Below are positions 11,201 through 26,200 of a DNA stretch of 64,000 nucleotides, in pieces. The DNA comes from Malurus cyaneus samueli (taxonomy: Eukaryota; Chordata; Aves; Passeriformes; Maluridae). The notes beneath the pieces are model-generated. The model was given only the letters and a program-made list of their open reading frames with translations, did no database searches and had not been told where the DNA came from. Where the stretch lies: contig CM019238.1 of the NCBI GenBank assembly GCA_009741485.1, forward strand, positions 7,855,477 through 7,919,476. Direction: 5' to 3'. Each line of letters starts with the position of its first letter. The first letter of the stretch is position 1. The position numbers and the translations under genes were made by a program.

Positions 11201-14200
11201 GCCCACAGCTTTTTTACAAGAACTCTGAAGTTATCAACACCTTTTAAATGAAAATTATATTAAATATTGTTTAATTAAATTGAAATACTAGTCCAGGATC
11301 TTTTCAGTTACACCTGTTTAGGTTTTATTTCCAGTATTTTTCAACTCTGATCTTTAGTTACATTTCTTCTCCCTCTCTGCTTTATTGAACAGTTTCATTC
11401 CTTCACTCCATCAACACTAATGCTATGTGTTCAAAAAAGTCAGAGTTTTCAGATTATTTATTTCATATTTTGTTATAACTGTTTGGCTGCAAAATAGTTA
11501 AGGTTTAAGATGCAGATTCAATTAAGTATGAACCTTGTATTCTAAGAATTCCCGTATCATTTAGACAGTCAAATCAACGTATGAGCTCACCTCCCCAAGC
11601 ACTGCTTGCTGATGTTGATATAGCTGGAGTACTTTGCACAGTTGGAACAAATGCAGGTTGAAGGTCAAAAAGATCACTAGAAAGGTTGGGCATGCTGAAT
11701 AAGAAATGAGAGAGAAATATGAAGATATGTAACAGGCATTGTATTCTTGCTTTTATAAACACTCATACCAATCTCATTTTCTCTTATTTACTAGCAGCCC
11801 ATCAACAATACTGGTACAAAAAAAGGTAATTAAGCACTTACTGACTGATATCAAAATTCCTGTGGGTATGCCAAGAAAGCATCAGCAAAAGGTACCCAGG
11901 GGTAACTAGGATCACAGTCTTGCAGTTGATTGTGGAGCTACAGGCCAATGCAGTAATTTCTGCTTTTTTTTCAGAAAGCAAAGTATCTCTCACCTATTTG
12001 TTGTGGGTGCTGGTGCAGCAAAAAGGTCAACAGCTACAGTGGTATTCACACTTTTTCCTGATAAAGTGCTTGGGGATGCTGATGTGGAAGTGGAATTTGA
12101 TACTACAGAGATCTCTCTTAATCGCTGCTCCTGAAAGATGAGAGAGACAGTTGACATTTTAGTGTATTAGTTTAGTAACACTTCAGTCCTGGAAACCTTT
12201 TCCAAGAAGGAAATTTTAATTATGATCTTAATAAATGAAACAGTTATTCTTCTGTAATGTCCTGACAACAGCAAAATAATTGATTTTAAAGGTAAGAGTA
12301 TTTGTTTTAACAAACCATGTAAAAATCAAAGTGAGACTTGATGCTTTAAATAATTCTTTTTTATTCCATAACTGCCTATCAGTGAATGACTTCTAGTAAA
12401 GCTACACATTCTAGTCTCCCTCAATAGTCACTCAGAGAAACAGATCAATGGACTTTTCTTCAGGAAGACTCATCTTCCTACTTTATGAGTCTCTTCATGG
12501 TTCAATTCAGACGTTCAGAAATCAGAGTGAAAACATGCAGCCCAATAATAAGACAGCAACATAACAACCTTGTTTACAATAATTTCACATTTTCATCCCT
12601 CATTATTCTAGATACTGCATTTTTACACTACAGGTGTACATTTTACACAGCTCACATTCCTCACATAAAACAATGAGTGACCTTGCAAGCTTCCTCACCA
12701 TACACTATTTCATCCAGTTACAAAAAATCTTGGAATATGAAATTCGTTAAAAACATTGTACCTTAAGTGCCTGCAGTCTAACTTGTTCCTCCTCCAATGC
12801 CTGCTGCTTTTCTTTCTCATCCATCCGGCTGATTGACATTCCTGTATTGGCAAGTGTGGAAACAGCATTGTATAGGGCACTAGCTCTAAAAACAGCAATA
12901 ATTTTAAGAATGTTATTAAAAATACCTTAGTCAGGTATACCTCTGAGAGGTACACCATGAATATATAAATATATAATATATGCAATATATAAATAATAAC
13001 AATTCAGATAAATACCATCCTGTCTTGGGTAAGAAGAGTATCAAAATCCAAACAACTTTAAATCTTACAAGTCAAAGGACTTATCTTTTACTTGTGTAAA
13101 AAGAATTATCTACAAGGTCTCAGCTCAATGGTTTATTACAGCATAATCAGAAGTCTGTCTGAGACATAGGCAGACATACCTACATTTCAAATGTGGCTAA
13201 GCTATCAGACTATTACTCACTAGATGCTTAGTTTATATTTCTAGGAAGATACATTCAGAAATGAATAAAAATCAAGACCACCAAACAACTGAATCCTGAA
13301 AATTGTTAGAATGGTGATGACAAATCTGAAGTACAGGCACTGTTGTAATTCACTGGGTGCTCACCTGCTGGCAGCAGAGACTTCCTTTGTTTTCTTTCCC
13401 TCCACAGAAGCCAAATGCTGTTCCAGTGCCTCAAGCAAGCTGCTGGGTGCCTAAAATTAAAAGTGTTTATAAAACACTGCTTCTATCAACACATTAATGT
13501 TTAGTACACAGATTAGTTTTCTCACCAACTAAAAACAAACAAAAACTCACACATCAGTAATTGTGCCTTTGGGTTTTGTTGCCATCCTACAGACACAGAT
13601 TTTATCTACTCATTTGTGGTACTTAAAAGGAGTGGGACCACAGAGGCACGACAGAAAGATTTCTCCAGAGCAGCTCAGCTTCTGTGCATGCAATTTAGGT
13701 TCTTGGTTTTGGCAATGTATTTGCTATGTTAAAATTAACTGAATAACCAGAGCGTATTAAGCACTACTCCCCTAAACACAGAGATGTCACAAAATGAAGA
13801 CCTGGCATTTTTTAATCTACTTTTCCAAGTAACAAGAAGAACCGAATCACTCTCCATTCAAATATCTACAGTCAAAGGAGAAACACCTGACTACAGCAGG
13901 ATGTTAGGTTTGATAAAATAGGGAATCAAATTCAATCTGATCCCAAGGACACTCCTGCAGACTGAGTAGCTATTCAGCATGTAACTGTGCAATAAACCAA
14001 CTCAATTACTCTAAGTGAAATAAATCCTACAGCTGATTTAGATGAAGGGAATATACCTCTAAAATTTAAATCTATTTGCTAGCTCAGTCCTCCTCACCTG
14101 GCAGGGTTTCAGAGACATTAAGCCTCTCTTACCACTTGCCAATTTTCAGCAGGTAGAACAGATATGACAGGCATTGTTGGGAGGAAAAACAAACTTGCCC

Positions 14201-17200
14201 TTGCTAGCCCTTCTGTACCAAAAGCTAGAACAAGGCATTTCCTGGAAAGAGGAAAAATATTATTCACACAAGGCTTTGGCAAGCTCCCCTTTGAAATACT
14301 AAGCACAATTCAAGCTTCTCACTTTTATTGAAGGCCAACTCAAGCTAGATGAATCAAGAGATAAAAATTAAAAAAAAAAAAAAAAGGCAATTAGAATAAT
14401 CCTATAGAACTCCTTGTCTTAAAATGAAGACCTGAGTTTGTATTTCTTAAGTAGAGCGAGGTAAACTAAGACAGTGTAGTTTACCTCAACAACAGGTCAT
14501 TAATAAATTCAGCATTTGACCCAGACAGCTGAACCCCAAGGGGACATTTTGAAATACCCTTTTGGAAAGGTATCAGGCACCAAAAATTTTTTTTTAAATT
14601 TAAAAATAAAAATAAAGCCTCCCCATACTTTTACCTTTCAGAAGGCACAATAGCTTGCAAAAGGCATTGCATGACACAGCTACTTAGATAATCTTAGTAA
14701 CAGGAGACGATGCCCTAATTCCAGAAAGCTTTTCCTCATCTTTTTTTTTTTCCTCCCAAAGCCATTCAAACTTATTTGCATGGAAATGCATATTCTGTAC
14801 TTACTTTTTCTAAAAACCTCTGAACAACCCCCTCATCCACAAGAACTAAACCCAACAATCCAGTAACCTCCTCTGAACTTTCTCACTACTGCAGACATCC
14901 ATCAAAACATAAAAGTACCCTGTTCACTGAAACTGTTGTCAGAAATTACACCTGGGCTAATCCAGGCACTGGCTTGACAAAGGCTGTATTTCATGATTCA
15001 CCTCCATCTCCCATCCCCCAAAGACACGTGACAGACTAACATCCATACAGAGGGAAACGACCCAGTTATGTTCATGAAATACAGGAACAGCTATAAACAG
15101 AAAGCAACATCACTGTGAAACAGGGCACCTACAAAGGAAAAAAATTTCTTCATAGAAACAGGCAAAAGTGGCAGTATTAAGAAATCCTAGCAAATCATTT
15201 TAAAGTGGCACTAAATGGATGTATAATTATTCAACTCATATTAAATGCCATGAAATTTTGTAAGTGGAACATTTAACAGTAGCACTGAAATTGCCAAAAT
15301 ACACAGGATGCTGAGGTCTACCACCAGTTCAGAGCTGCCTTTCTCATATAAGTGCACTTAGAACAAAAAAACAGCTCAGCTATTAGAAATAAAATGTGGG
15401 AACAGTAGATAAAAAGGGTTTTTTCACTTAAAGTTTCAGACAAGAAAAGCAGCAAAATGAAGTTAAATACCCCTATTCTCAGTAAATAAAAACCCCCACC
15501 TGCTTTCAAGAGCCTTATAATGACCCAATTAAGTGGACAAGTGCACACTAACCCAGTGAGGTATAAATAACTTGAGACTTGAGTATGATGGGATTAACAT
15601 AATACAGCCCAGCTGAATACTGCAGTACTAATCAAAAGACAAAGTATAACTCTAAGATCAAACACCAACAGAAAACATTAAACAGCTGTTTCCAATCATT
15701 ACCTGCTCTTACCCTGATCATTACAGTCACATTTCTTTCCTACCACACAGAGGTAAGTTCTTGAAGTGATTAATACTAAATGCTAGGAGCAAGCATTAGA
15801 GATTCGTACTTGGAAGCATGCATGACTTCAGATGGAAATCATACTGTAGACAGTAAAGAACACCACTGACAATGGAAATTTGTGGCTTAGGTTTGATTTC
15901 CATATTAAAAAGACATTGATTAAGTTTCAACAAATCTTCACACTAGATATATTTTTACATTATTAACCCATGATATTTTATTTCATGAAGGTAGTGTAGG
16001 ATTAGATGTGACTATTCAAAGCTTACATATTAGATTTTTATTTTCTCACTGACTGCACTCCAACAGCTCCAGTACTCTAGAGCTCTATAAGGCACTGCAG
16101 TTTGTGCCTGAGTCTCCTCAGGCTGTTCATTCCACCCAGCAGGTGCTACAGAAATAATGACAAACACTCTATTCAGCTGAGTTGGCCCTAGGTGAGAAAA
16201 GAAACATCCCTATAAACTGAAGGGACTCACAAAGAATAACCTTGTTCACCTCAGTGAACTGTCAGGGCTTCCTGTTCACCAGGTCAAACCATTTTCTCAC
16301 CTCCCTTCTGCCCCTCAGTTTATCCTCACTGAAAAGTGTTTCCCTGCATTCCACCTTCCAGGCTGAGTTTTATAGCATACAACCTGCACTGCACATAGTA
16401 CTGAGTAATACCAAAGCCAGCATTAAGAGCTTATATAGAAATATCAAATTTTTTCTTCAGACTTTAAGGGACAGAAAAAAATTCAACTGAACCAGCTCAC
16501 TGCTGTCATCTTTAAGTGTGTTGGAAGACACTAAATTAAAGTGAAATAGAAGGTTTTCCTCTAGGCATGGCAAGATACTTCTGGCTTACCGAACAAGGAA
16601 CACTGTGATAAAAAGCAGTTCTTGAAAAGTATTATTTTCTATAAGTTTTATTGCTTTAAACAATCAAAAAATCTCATTCAGAGCTGCAAAGTGCAGGTAT
16701 TGAATGTTTAATGCATGTGAGAAGTTACTACACATATTTTCCATACATAAATACGTAGAAGAGAATACAGTGTAGAGAAGAATGATTACTATCACACACA
16801 CCAACCTTTAAAAACACAAAGAACAAAATAATTGGGTAATCAATATGCAATGTACACTGACCTGAGTAAGATCTGGAATGTCACCCTGATCAATTCCAAC
16901 TTGCTGGGTTTATAAAAAAAAAAGAAGAAAAAAAAGTACATTACTACATGCAGTGGCAATGAAAATGAAAACAATGAAAACCAGCAGTGTCTGAATGTTA
17001 CTCAGAAACTAACGTAACTTTCTGAACTGGTACAAGTTTCACTAGGAACACACCTTAGAAGTCACAGATTAATTGAACTGCATCTCAAGGCAAACTCAAC
17101 TTTAGATCCAGCCTAACTTGCATGCAGAAAAGCCTAATAGAAGCATTAAGAACAGCCACATTTCTTACTGAAATGAGTTTTCCATTTTTTTAGCACTTAT

Positions 17201-20200
17201 AGCAAAGGAGACCCCTATAAATATCCTTAAATACACTGTAACATTTAGTTTATACATTTTGGACTATTCATAAAATTTATAGCAACACTTCAGTAAGTTT
17301 ACTATGTGGTCTGGCTAATAAAAAGGATACCCAAGAATCCCACTTCACGTTAACAAGCGTATCCAATCTTTAAAATACCTCAGCTCTAGAATATTTCCTT
17401 GTATAGTGAAGTTAAGCAAACAATATTTGAAGGTGTTTTTATGAATATTGATATTGCACCAAGACAGCTAAATTATATCCCTTCCATACAATAGATTTAT
17501 TTACCTCTGCTACTTTGAGGAACTCTGACAATTTGGTCATCCTGGCTAGAAATTTTTTGTAAATATCCAAGCCTTCTTTGCACTGGTTCTTCTTCATATC
17601 AAAATATCTTTCTGAGGATGCAAATAAAACTAGTGTAAGATAATAACCTCCCCAGCAAAAAGCTGACACAGCATTATAAAAGTTAATTTGAGACAAACTT
17701 CAGTAAAAGAACAAAACAGAGTAACTCAATGCTATTCAGATTTTCAAGCTTACATGAATATCTGAAACCTTTTGTAATACAAAACCACTGATTTTTCTGT
17801 TTCAATATATTAGACTATAATGCAAAGATTTATTAAGCATGAATGTGAGTCAGTACAAATTGTTAAATTAGGTATTATGGTGAATATTTTCAAAAAGTCA
17901 GCTTATTAGCTGGCAATGAGACAAATTACTCTATCATTTGAAAATATTCCTGGTATTTATTTAACTTTTTAGATCTAGTATCAATTAATTTTGCTACTGA
18001 ATGGCTACATATACAGAACTGACCTACCAAAAGGAGCATCAACCACATCCTAAACATTTTAGCTTTTAGTTTTGCTCTATATACTAACAAGTATGTAACT
18101 GAGCAAAAATTAATGAATTAATAGAACCAACTGATGGTTTTATCAATAAATTTGCTTAAATAGTAATGGAAAGGTTTTGTTAAGAGCTTATCACCCTTCA
18201 AAAACTCCTACATTTCATCTAATCAATGCAAGTAGATTCAGGTACCAGTCAAGCTTTAAAGAAAGGATAGGAAAACAGAATTCAGCCATTCTGTGAGTAT
18301 ATTAAATACTCAAAACACCACATATCTCACAAAACCTTTACAGTCCAATCGCAAAGGTTATCCATTGCACTTTCATGGTACCTTTATTTCAGTATCACCA
18401 GTCACCCTCTCATTTCACTTTCTGTTTCAACATGTATTCTTCCAGGTAGAAGTGGATGTGTAAGCCTATGCTTCTGCCACTAAAACTAATACAGGCCTTA
18501 TTTGACAGCAAGAGAGCAGAGACAATTTATTAGGAAACTGCAGTCAGAAATTGTCTATACTCTTCAGTTTTCTCAATATCTTTCACAAAAATTCAAAAGC
18601 TAAAAAAATTCTCACATACCTAAAAGATTAATAATCCCCTCATTGTATGCTGCAAATAGTCTAATGGAATCTTTAAAGAGGAGCATAAAGGCAGCATTTA
18701 TAACACCATTTGTTAGTTCATTTGGATTTGCCTGTGTAGAAAGCAATGAGAAAGTAAATTAGTATTTAATAAAATAATGGAACTCTCACTTCAATGTGAG
18801 AGAGTGCTACTTAACATTAAGTTTAAAGTACTTACATCAAAATCAAGGAGTGCATCAAGCTGGTTCTGTATGATTGGAAGAGTTTTCAGCAGCTTTTCAG
18901 GATTCATAGTTCTCATCACTCCATCTATCCTGCAGAGTAGAAGACACACATTTACAAGATACAGAGACCTCAGCATACATTGTATCATTTCAACAATACA
19001 ATATTGCTTCAAAGCGTCAAGAGAACACCATTCTATGACAAGCACAAAAACAACTGGGTTCCCCCTTCTCCCACGCCCTGCAGTAGGAGGAAGCAAACAG
19101 AAGTAGCAGTAATAGTCTTACCCTCTTTTCATTTTGGTGAAGTCAACTGCTACAAGTCTATATGAAAGTGCTTTTTCATTCAAGTATCTGCTGTATCGCC
19201 TAATGAAGGTAGACATATCATAGCCTAAAAGTTAAGCATTTATAAGTTAGATATTTTGAAGGGGTACAGTTTTTCAGTTCTTTTCAAGAGCTGTTCTCCT
19301 CCTAGCCTATTTCACATCAGCTTGCATAAAAAGTCCTACTAGGCACTTTCCTGAATCTTGAGATGTGATGTGAGATTTTTCCCAAGTTGCTAAGATTAGG
19401 AAAGCATTTTTTGCAATTATGAGAATAAACACCTAACGCATTAAAATATCAGACAAGAACCAAGCATAAAAGATGAGGCAAGCACCAAGTAGTTCTTGTT
19501 AAGATGTTCTTGTAATTAGAATAAAAATGTATTCCTAGTAAAATGCTGAAGAATTTGGTAACTTAATCTGCTATGCCTCAAAATCCACATAAAACCCTAA
19601 AAAATGTTTTCTACCATTACAAGTAATTAAAGGACTTATCAGAAGTGTGAAGAAGTTCTCACTCTTTACACAGCACATCCTAATTACCATTCCATGCACC
19701 TTAACAGCAAATATTTACTCCCAAGGCTTTAAAAGGCTACAACAAAAACTGCTATTGTGCAGATTATTCATCAGATTTTCCCTAATGAACATCAAGAGAT
19801 CAGTTTGTAAAATTTACAGCTGTGTGTGCAATGCTACCCACATCACAAACAAATTTCTAGCACTCACCTAGGTAACTAAGAATCTCACTCTCCCTGTGTC
19901 TACATTCTTGGTTGGATATTCTTTGGTGGCTCATGCAACAAATATTATAATACCCTTCCATTTAAATGTCATTTGGTTCCTAGCAGGGACTGACACATGC
20001 ACCATCACATAGGAAAGAAGCAGTGGAGTTACTTCCTTCAGTGAAAGATCCTTACCCTGCATGGCACTTTTGTCCAGGTAGTTATTTAAGTTGAACAAAG
20101 TGTTTCGGGATGCAAGATACTGGATAAAGCGCTGTTCATGAAGAAAAAGTAGAGAAGGTAATTGTTGTGAGAGTCAAAACATCAAAGCTTATTACAAGAA

Positions 20201-23200
20201 TACTAACTTGTAACTGTTTCTAGTAACTCTATCAACAACAGAAATTAGTCAAAAGGGAAAAATTTAGAGGAAAACCTGAAAATACTCATTAGCAAAGCCT
20301 CTGAAGTCCAAAACATTATTTAGCAAAAACAGAAATTTAAACTAAACAAAAAGACATCACTGCCTGTGAATAAAATACTAGAGGAAGCTGTTTATTTTGT
20401 ATTTTAGAACAGACAAATTGGAAACACAAAACAAAAATGCTACTTGCATTATCCCAGCTCCTGAAGTTTGGCACAGCTCTACTGCTGTAGTATGAAGAAC
20501 ACACTATGCTTTACAGGTAATTTCAATGAAGTTCACAAAACTTTGAGAGACAACACCAAGCTTTCACAGCAGTTTATGGCTGGAAGGTACTTTTAAGAAC
20601 CATGCCTTCAATATTACCAGTAGTCAACAATCATTTCTTAGGTCAATGACCATACACAGGTTCAGGACTGTCACCTGACCAAAGTTTAGCTGTTAATATA
20701 AGGATTGTACAAGGGAGGCTACATTTCTAACACCATGTTATAGACTATGAATCTTTTAATAAATTGTGATTAAATATTTTAAGTGAATTAAATGCAGTAG
20801 AAAGAGGTTTCAGAGGAATATTAATGACAACAACACAAGATGACTCAGCCCATTAAATGATGTCTTGCAAGATCAAATATTCTAGTCACCATATTCCTCT
20901 CCCCTTTACCAAGTGGTTTTTTTCTTTCTGTTATTAGGTTGGCTGCACATTTATGAAGTGCTAACAAGACTCTTCTGCTGCGCCCTTACTGATAAGCACT
21001 ACCCTAATGAAGCTCATCAGAAGGTTTTCAAGTCTTTATTCTTGAAAGGTCACTCATTACTCCCTCACAGACCAACCCAGATGTCTGCAGGTAAACTGCA
21101 AACACAGATATATTTCGGTATTGAAATAACGAAGGAATTTTTTTTTCCTCTGGACAAATACTTTATAGCCATCAGCAGATGCAAAACACACACCTTTAAA
21201 AATCTGAAGTATATATCTAATGCTTTACAGAGAATTTTTTAAACCGTCAAGAAGACTTTAACAGAACAAATAATGTCTTACCTCATTTCCATACATCATG
21301 AGGTGGTGTGTTGTAATTAGAGCTTTGAACACTACAACCCAACTACTGTTTGCAGTTCTCTCAAAGAGTGTGTCTGCCAACTGTGGAATATTCACATTCA
21401 TTTCATTTGTGCACTGTATGAGATCTAAAAGGAAAAAAAAAAAAATCAAAGCATTACAGTGAATTATATGCTCAAAGAGGATCAACACATTATTTTGGTT
21501 TTTACATTGAGAATTCATACTGGAAGCATTAACTTCAGTTCTTTGTTTAAGGAGTAATTTTGGCCTTTACCCTCCTTGCCCAGATTCACTACATTTTACT
21601 GAAAGACTCCAAGTATGAACTTCAAAGGCATTTCAATAATTTGATAGCATCCCAATATCTCAACAATAATTAACCTGTTCCATTAGAAACACAATGGAGC
21701 CCAAATTACTCTCTGAAAGCACTGTAAGCAACCTTCTGGATGCTCAATGCCTGAAGCGACTAAATACAACAGAAAAAAAAAGAAAATCTGAGAAGGAAAA
21801 GCTGTGACATCCCAACCTCGTAAGATCAACAAGCAGCACAACGCTGTCACTCTGACCGAGGCCTGAGTACTGACACATGATGGCAAATGAGATGCTACAA
21901 ATCTGTATAATAAGCCTCCTTCCTGTAAGAATTAAGAGCAAGAATTTACCCTTCCACTTGGCTTAAAAAAACCTGGTCACCAGCCTACTGAATATTTTGT
22001 GGTGGATCATGGTATGTCTCAGACTTTTGCAGAAAAAGTTCTTTTGTCCTAGACTGACAAAAAACTCAATAGTAGAACATTAACTTGGGAGGTCAAAGAC
22101 AGAGAGGTTCAAGCCCGAGATTTGGTACAAAAACCAGAATAGGATCCAGCAGACACATGGGAAGAACACCAGTCTTCTCAGGCTAGAGAAGGTACTGGCT
22201 AAGAAAAGAGCAAAGAACTGAATGCAGGACTACTCTAAACCACTCCAGACATTCACATCAGACATTTCTTCCCTCTCTGTGCTAAATTTGGCTCAGGTGT
22301 GATCAAAGTACACCCTAAGGACTGGGCAAGACCAGTAAAACAAACATCTGGTTTGAAAAGCTTCCTTTGTGGCCTGTCATTTAAGCTGAGCCTATGAGCA
22401 GCCCACTCGTAGCAGAGCCCATTGCTCTTTGTGAGGCTCATCTGGATAAGGACGTGAAGAAGGGCAGGTGCCTGGGAAGGCAAGCAGCAACTGAATTCCG
22501 AGGTGTTGGCACCACAAAACAGCCAACTGCTCTGCCTTAGGAGCACCAGGGAGAGGACAGACTGTTATCGTAAGCTATTTAAATGTGAACTTAGAGATCA
22601 CATATTTATAGTTTAGGACAAAATATTTCACAGAAATAAGGCACCTAGAATTTATATCTTTCTAGTGCACAAAATATATTACAGATGAACCCTAATTAAA
22701 GATAAGTTTATTGAGAATAAAATCCTTTTATTAAGGACCACTGTTTAAAATAGTTTAATAACCAGAGTAATTTTAACAAGGTAGAGAATTTTAAATAGTA
22801 TCTCATCAAGGTAAAAGGCTATAAAATGCAAGTTACAATAAGCTACTAATTTCATTCAGATGTCAGAGTTTTCCAAGTATGCACAAAAAACGGAAGCTGG
22901 GATGAAAGCTTTCACTCTTATTAGCAACACACAAAAGTGCTGACATAACTGCACAAAAAGAAGAGCCCTGGAAAGAAGTTTTAAGTAAGCTATACATCAA
23001 AACCTTATTGCTGAGTAGTATCCAAACAGTTCAATATTTACAAATGTGAAGTTTCTCAAAACCCAAGTAATTTGTTAGCTACTGCACCCTACCCACAGTT
23101 CTAGCATCATCAGATACTCTGGCAAAATAAAAAGTACTTTAACCTAGAAGTCCAAGCACTCCATATGCAATTATTGCCCCATATAATGAAGCAAGTCCCA

Positions 23201-26200
23201 AACCCTGAATTTATTCATAGAAAAATATTAAATTATAACTTAACAGCCTCAACAACTGAATGGGAACTTTGTTACGACATTTCTAAGTCGTGCTCTCAAA
23301 ACACACTAAGGCAACTAAGCCTTCACAAATCAAGTCAGTTTATAATCAAGCATTATAGAGATATATGGAAAATACTGAGCAGTATCTAAGAACAGTAGCT
23401 CATGTGTCTGTACCCAGCACAGAAGTGTTATAGGACTATCTCAAGTCCTACTCTCAGTTTATAAAAACCAGCCAAACCAAAAAAAACCCCAACCAACAAA
23501 AATCCCACAACTCTATAAAGAGCAATACCGGTAACATTAGTAACAGTTAAAGAAATTCCATTGACCTGCTGAGCCAAGCTATTTTCATTCATATTCTGCC
23601 AGCACTCTCCAGAGAGATTTCAGTCCTGTCACCTTCCCTCAAGCTAAGATCTCCCTGCAGATGTTCCAGCAGTACCCAAGATCATTCTAACATCGGGAGA
23701 GCCTTTGCACATTCTAAACGTATACAAATGCAATTGAGTGTTCTTTACAGTGCTGCTCAGGCACAATGTGACAAGAATCCTATAGTTAGCACCTGCATCC
23801 TATGCTTAACTGGTGAGCTCTCCTTAAGCCCCACATCCATAAAACAAGTTTTGGCTTATGCCAGAATAAAGGTTCACTTCCAAAAGAAGCCATGCAGATG
23901 CCTATGTTCAAGACACAGAACTAAAGTAAATCTTCTGTCAAGTGACAGTAACAGAACTGAGCTGATAGAGCTCCGGTGCATTTGAGAAGATCCTTCGTTA
24001 TTATTTCATTCTCAAGTGTGGGCACTTTTGTGGAAGCACTAGTAAGTTTTTCCAGTAGGTGCTGCTTGCTTCTCTAAGAGACATGCCTGAAGGCAATTTC
24101 AAAAGGCAACTAAAATTAAATACTTCCCATAGGCAGGGCCAGTAGGAGTCTAATTCAAGCTGTGGCTGAGGTTCCAGGGCCTGAGTGAGCTGCCAGCCCT
24201 GTGCACTCGACACATGTGCTGAGGATGACACTGACTGGCTGCCCTGAAGACAATTTTTACAGCACAGCCTGGTATTTGATTCCAAAATCTCCTTCAACAC
24301 CCAAACACATAAGCCACAGCTACCAATATTGAAGAACAAATGCTTAGACAAACAAAATATCTCTAAAATACTAAACTAAGAAAAAATCTCAGTGCATTTG
24401 ATAAGTCAAAACTGGACTTTTTAAACAGTGTGTTGCAAAAGCTCAAGTTTAAAAATAAGGCTACTTCAAAGCTTCAATAAGGCTACTTGGGGTGGTTTTA
24501 AAAATTATTATTTTACAACTAGTAATAAAAACAAAGCTGGCATCACATTTTAATTCTGCAATTGAGATACATAAAAAGAAAAGCAAGTGCCACTTCTCTT
24601 ATATGATTCTTCTAAGTCTGCAACGGGAGTATCTATACAGAGACAACTGTAGGGATCTATTACAGCTGGTGGCACAGAAGGAAAAGGCTATTATTAACAT
24701 ACATCTGGAAGCATCAAGCAACACATGCACCTGAGAGACTGACAGCTGGGGAACAGTAACACGGATGTGGGCAGCAAAAATTGGAATGAAATGCATAGGG
24801 TGAGTGATGCTCATTTTCTTATTGCAGTACTTACATAAACACTTCACAACTCAAAGCATTTTGCCAATTACCCAGAGGAATCATTTCAACTGCAAGTGAA
24901 ACTGTAGTGCTATTTCTAGAATGGAATTTAGAAACATGTTAACATCACACAAGGAAAAAAGGAAAAAAAAAAAATCAAACTGCTCTGAACCAGAAGAGTA
25001 CCATAGGGGTTTTCAACCAGCCTGGAAGAGCTGTGGAAATCTTACTGCCTGGAAGGGTACTAAGGATTTCTTTTCCACAACTCATCTGAAATACTGGCAC
25101 ATCATCTATGAAGCTATACAGCTCTTCAGAGAGCAGCATGTATAAATCCAGATATTAAAAACAAAATAAAATATACATATATCAACTTTTTTTGAAAATT
25201 CTCAGCTGGGCACCAACAAAAACTGACATACTTTTCAACTTTTAAGTAACAGGAAAAGTAATAATTTTCTTGGGTCAAGAATTTCTCTCAAGAGAACTAT
25301 AAATACATAAGTTAAAGGCAACCATAATGGTTTAATATTAACATATTTCTTCCCTTTTGTCACAGGAGTCAAACTGCTCTAAGACAGATGTAAGAATTAA
25401 GACCATTTTCTCAGTCCCAGCAGTCTTAAAAATCTTCTAGAGAGTTGCATCATAAATGGCACTTTACAAAAATGTAAAACATCAGAGCCACTTCAGCCAA
25501 CTTTCTCAATGTAGCCAAGGAATGCAACAATTTCTCTGGAAGACTTAAAAGATAGCACTCAACTGTTACAAATACTTTCATGCACATGTGATCTTATAGT
25601 ACACATTTGAGAGCAATCTTTAAGTTTCAGTTATATAGTAACAGCTAAATCTGAACTTTGAGTTACTTTACCAAAAGCAAAGCAATTCAGCTCTTCTGTC
25701 CCGCTCCCCCACTGAACAAGGACAGAGGACAGACAGCCCATGAAGTTTTTTTGGTTTTTTTTTAAAGCTACATTAACCCTCATTTACAGATTCCATCAAT
25801 ACTATTTTTTTCATTCAAGTTGAATTTCCTGAATTATTGTACTGAAAACGTTCACAAATTACTACAGAACTTCAAATGAATGACAGCCACCGGCCTGTGT
25901 AAAGAGTTGAAGAAAGCGCCTTTGTCCTGTGTCACAACTTACATATCTGCAAGAGCCACACTGCATCAGCATTCACTTGACAGTCAAAAACTCTGGCTGC
26001 CAAAAGAAAGAATGGGCAGTAGCAGAACTACAGTGCCAGAATTACCACTCTTAAAAGGTTTCTAAAGCTTGTACACATAGGGGAGTTCAAAGTTTTGATT
26101 AACAACATTAACTACCTTCCCCTCCCCGTGCTCCCCAAGTAGGCTGTATACAAGTTAAATAGCAGCTGCTTTTTCATTACTATGTTAATTTAAAAGTGAA

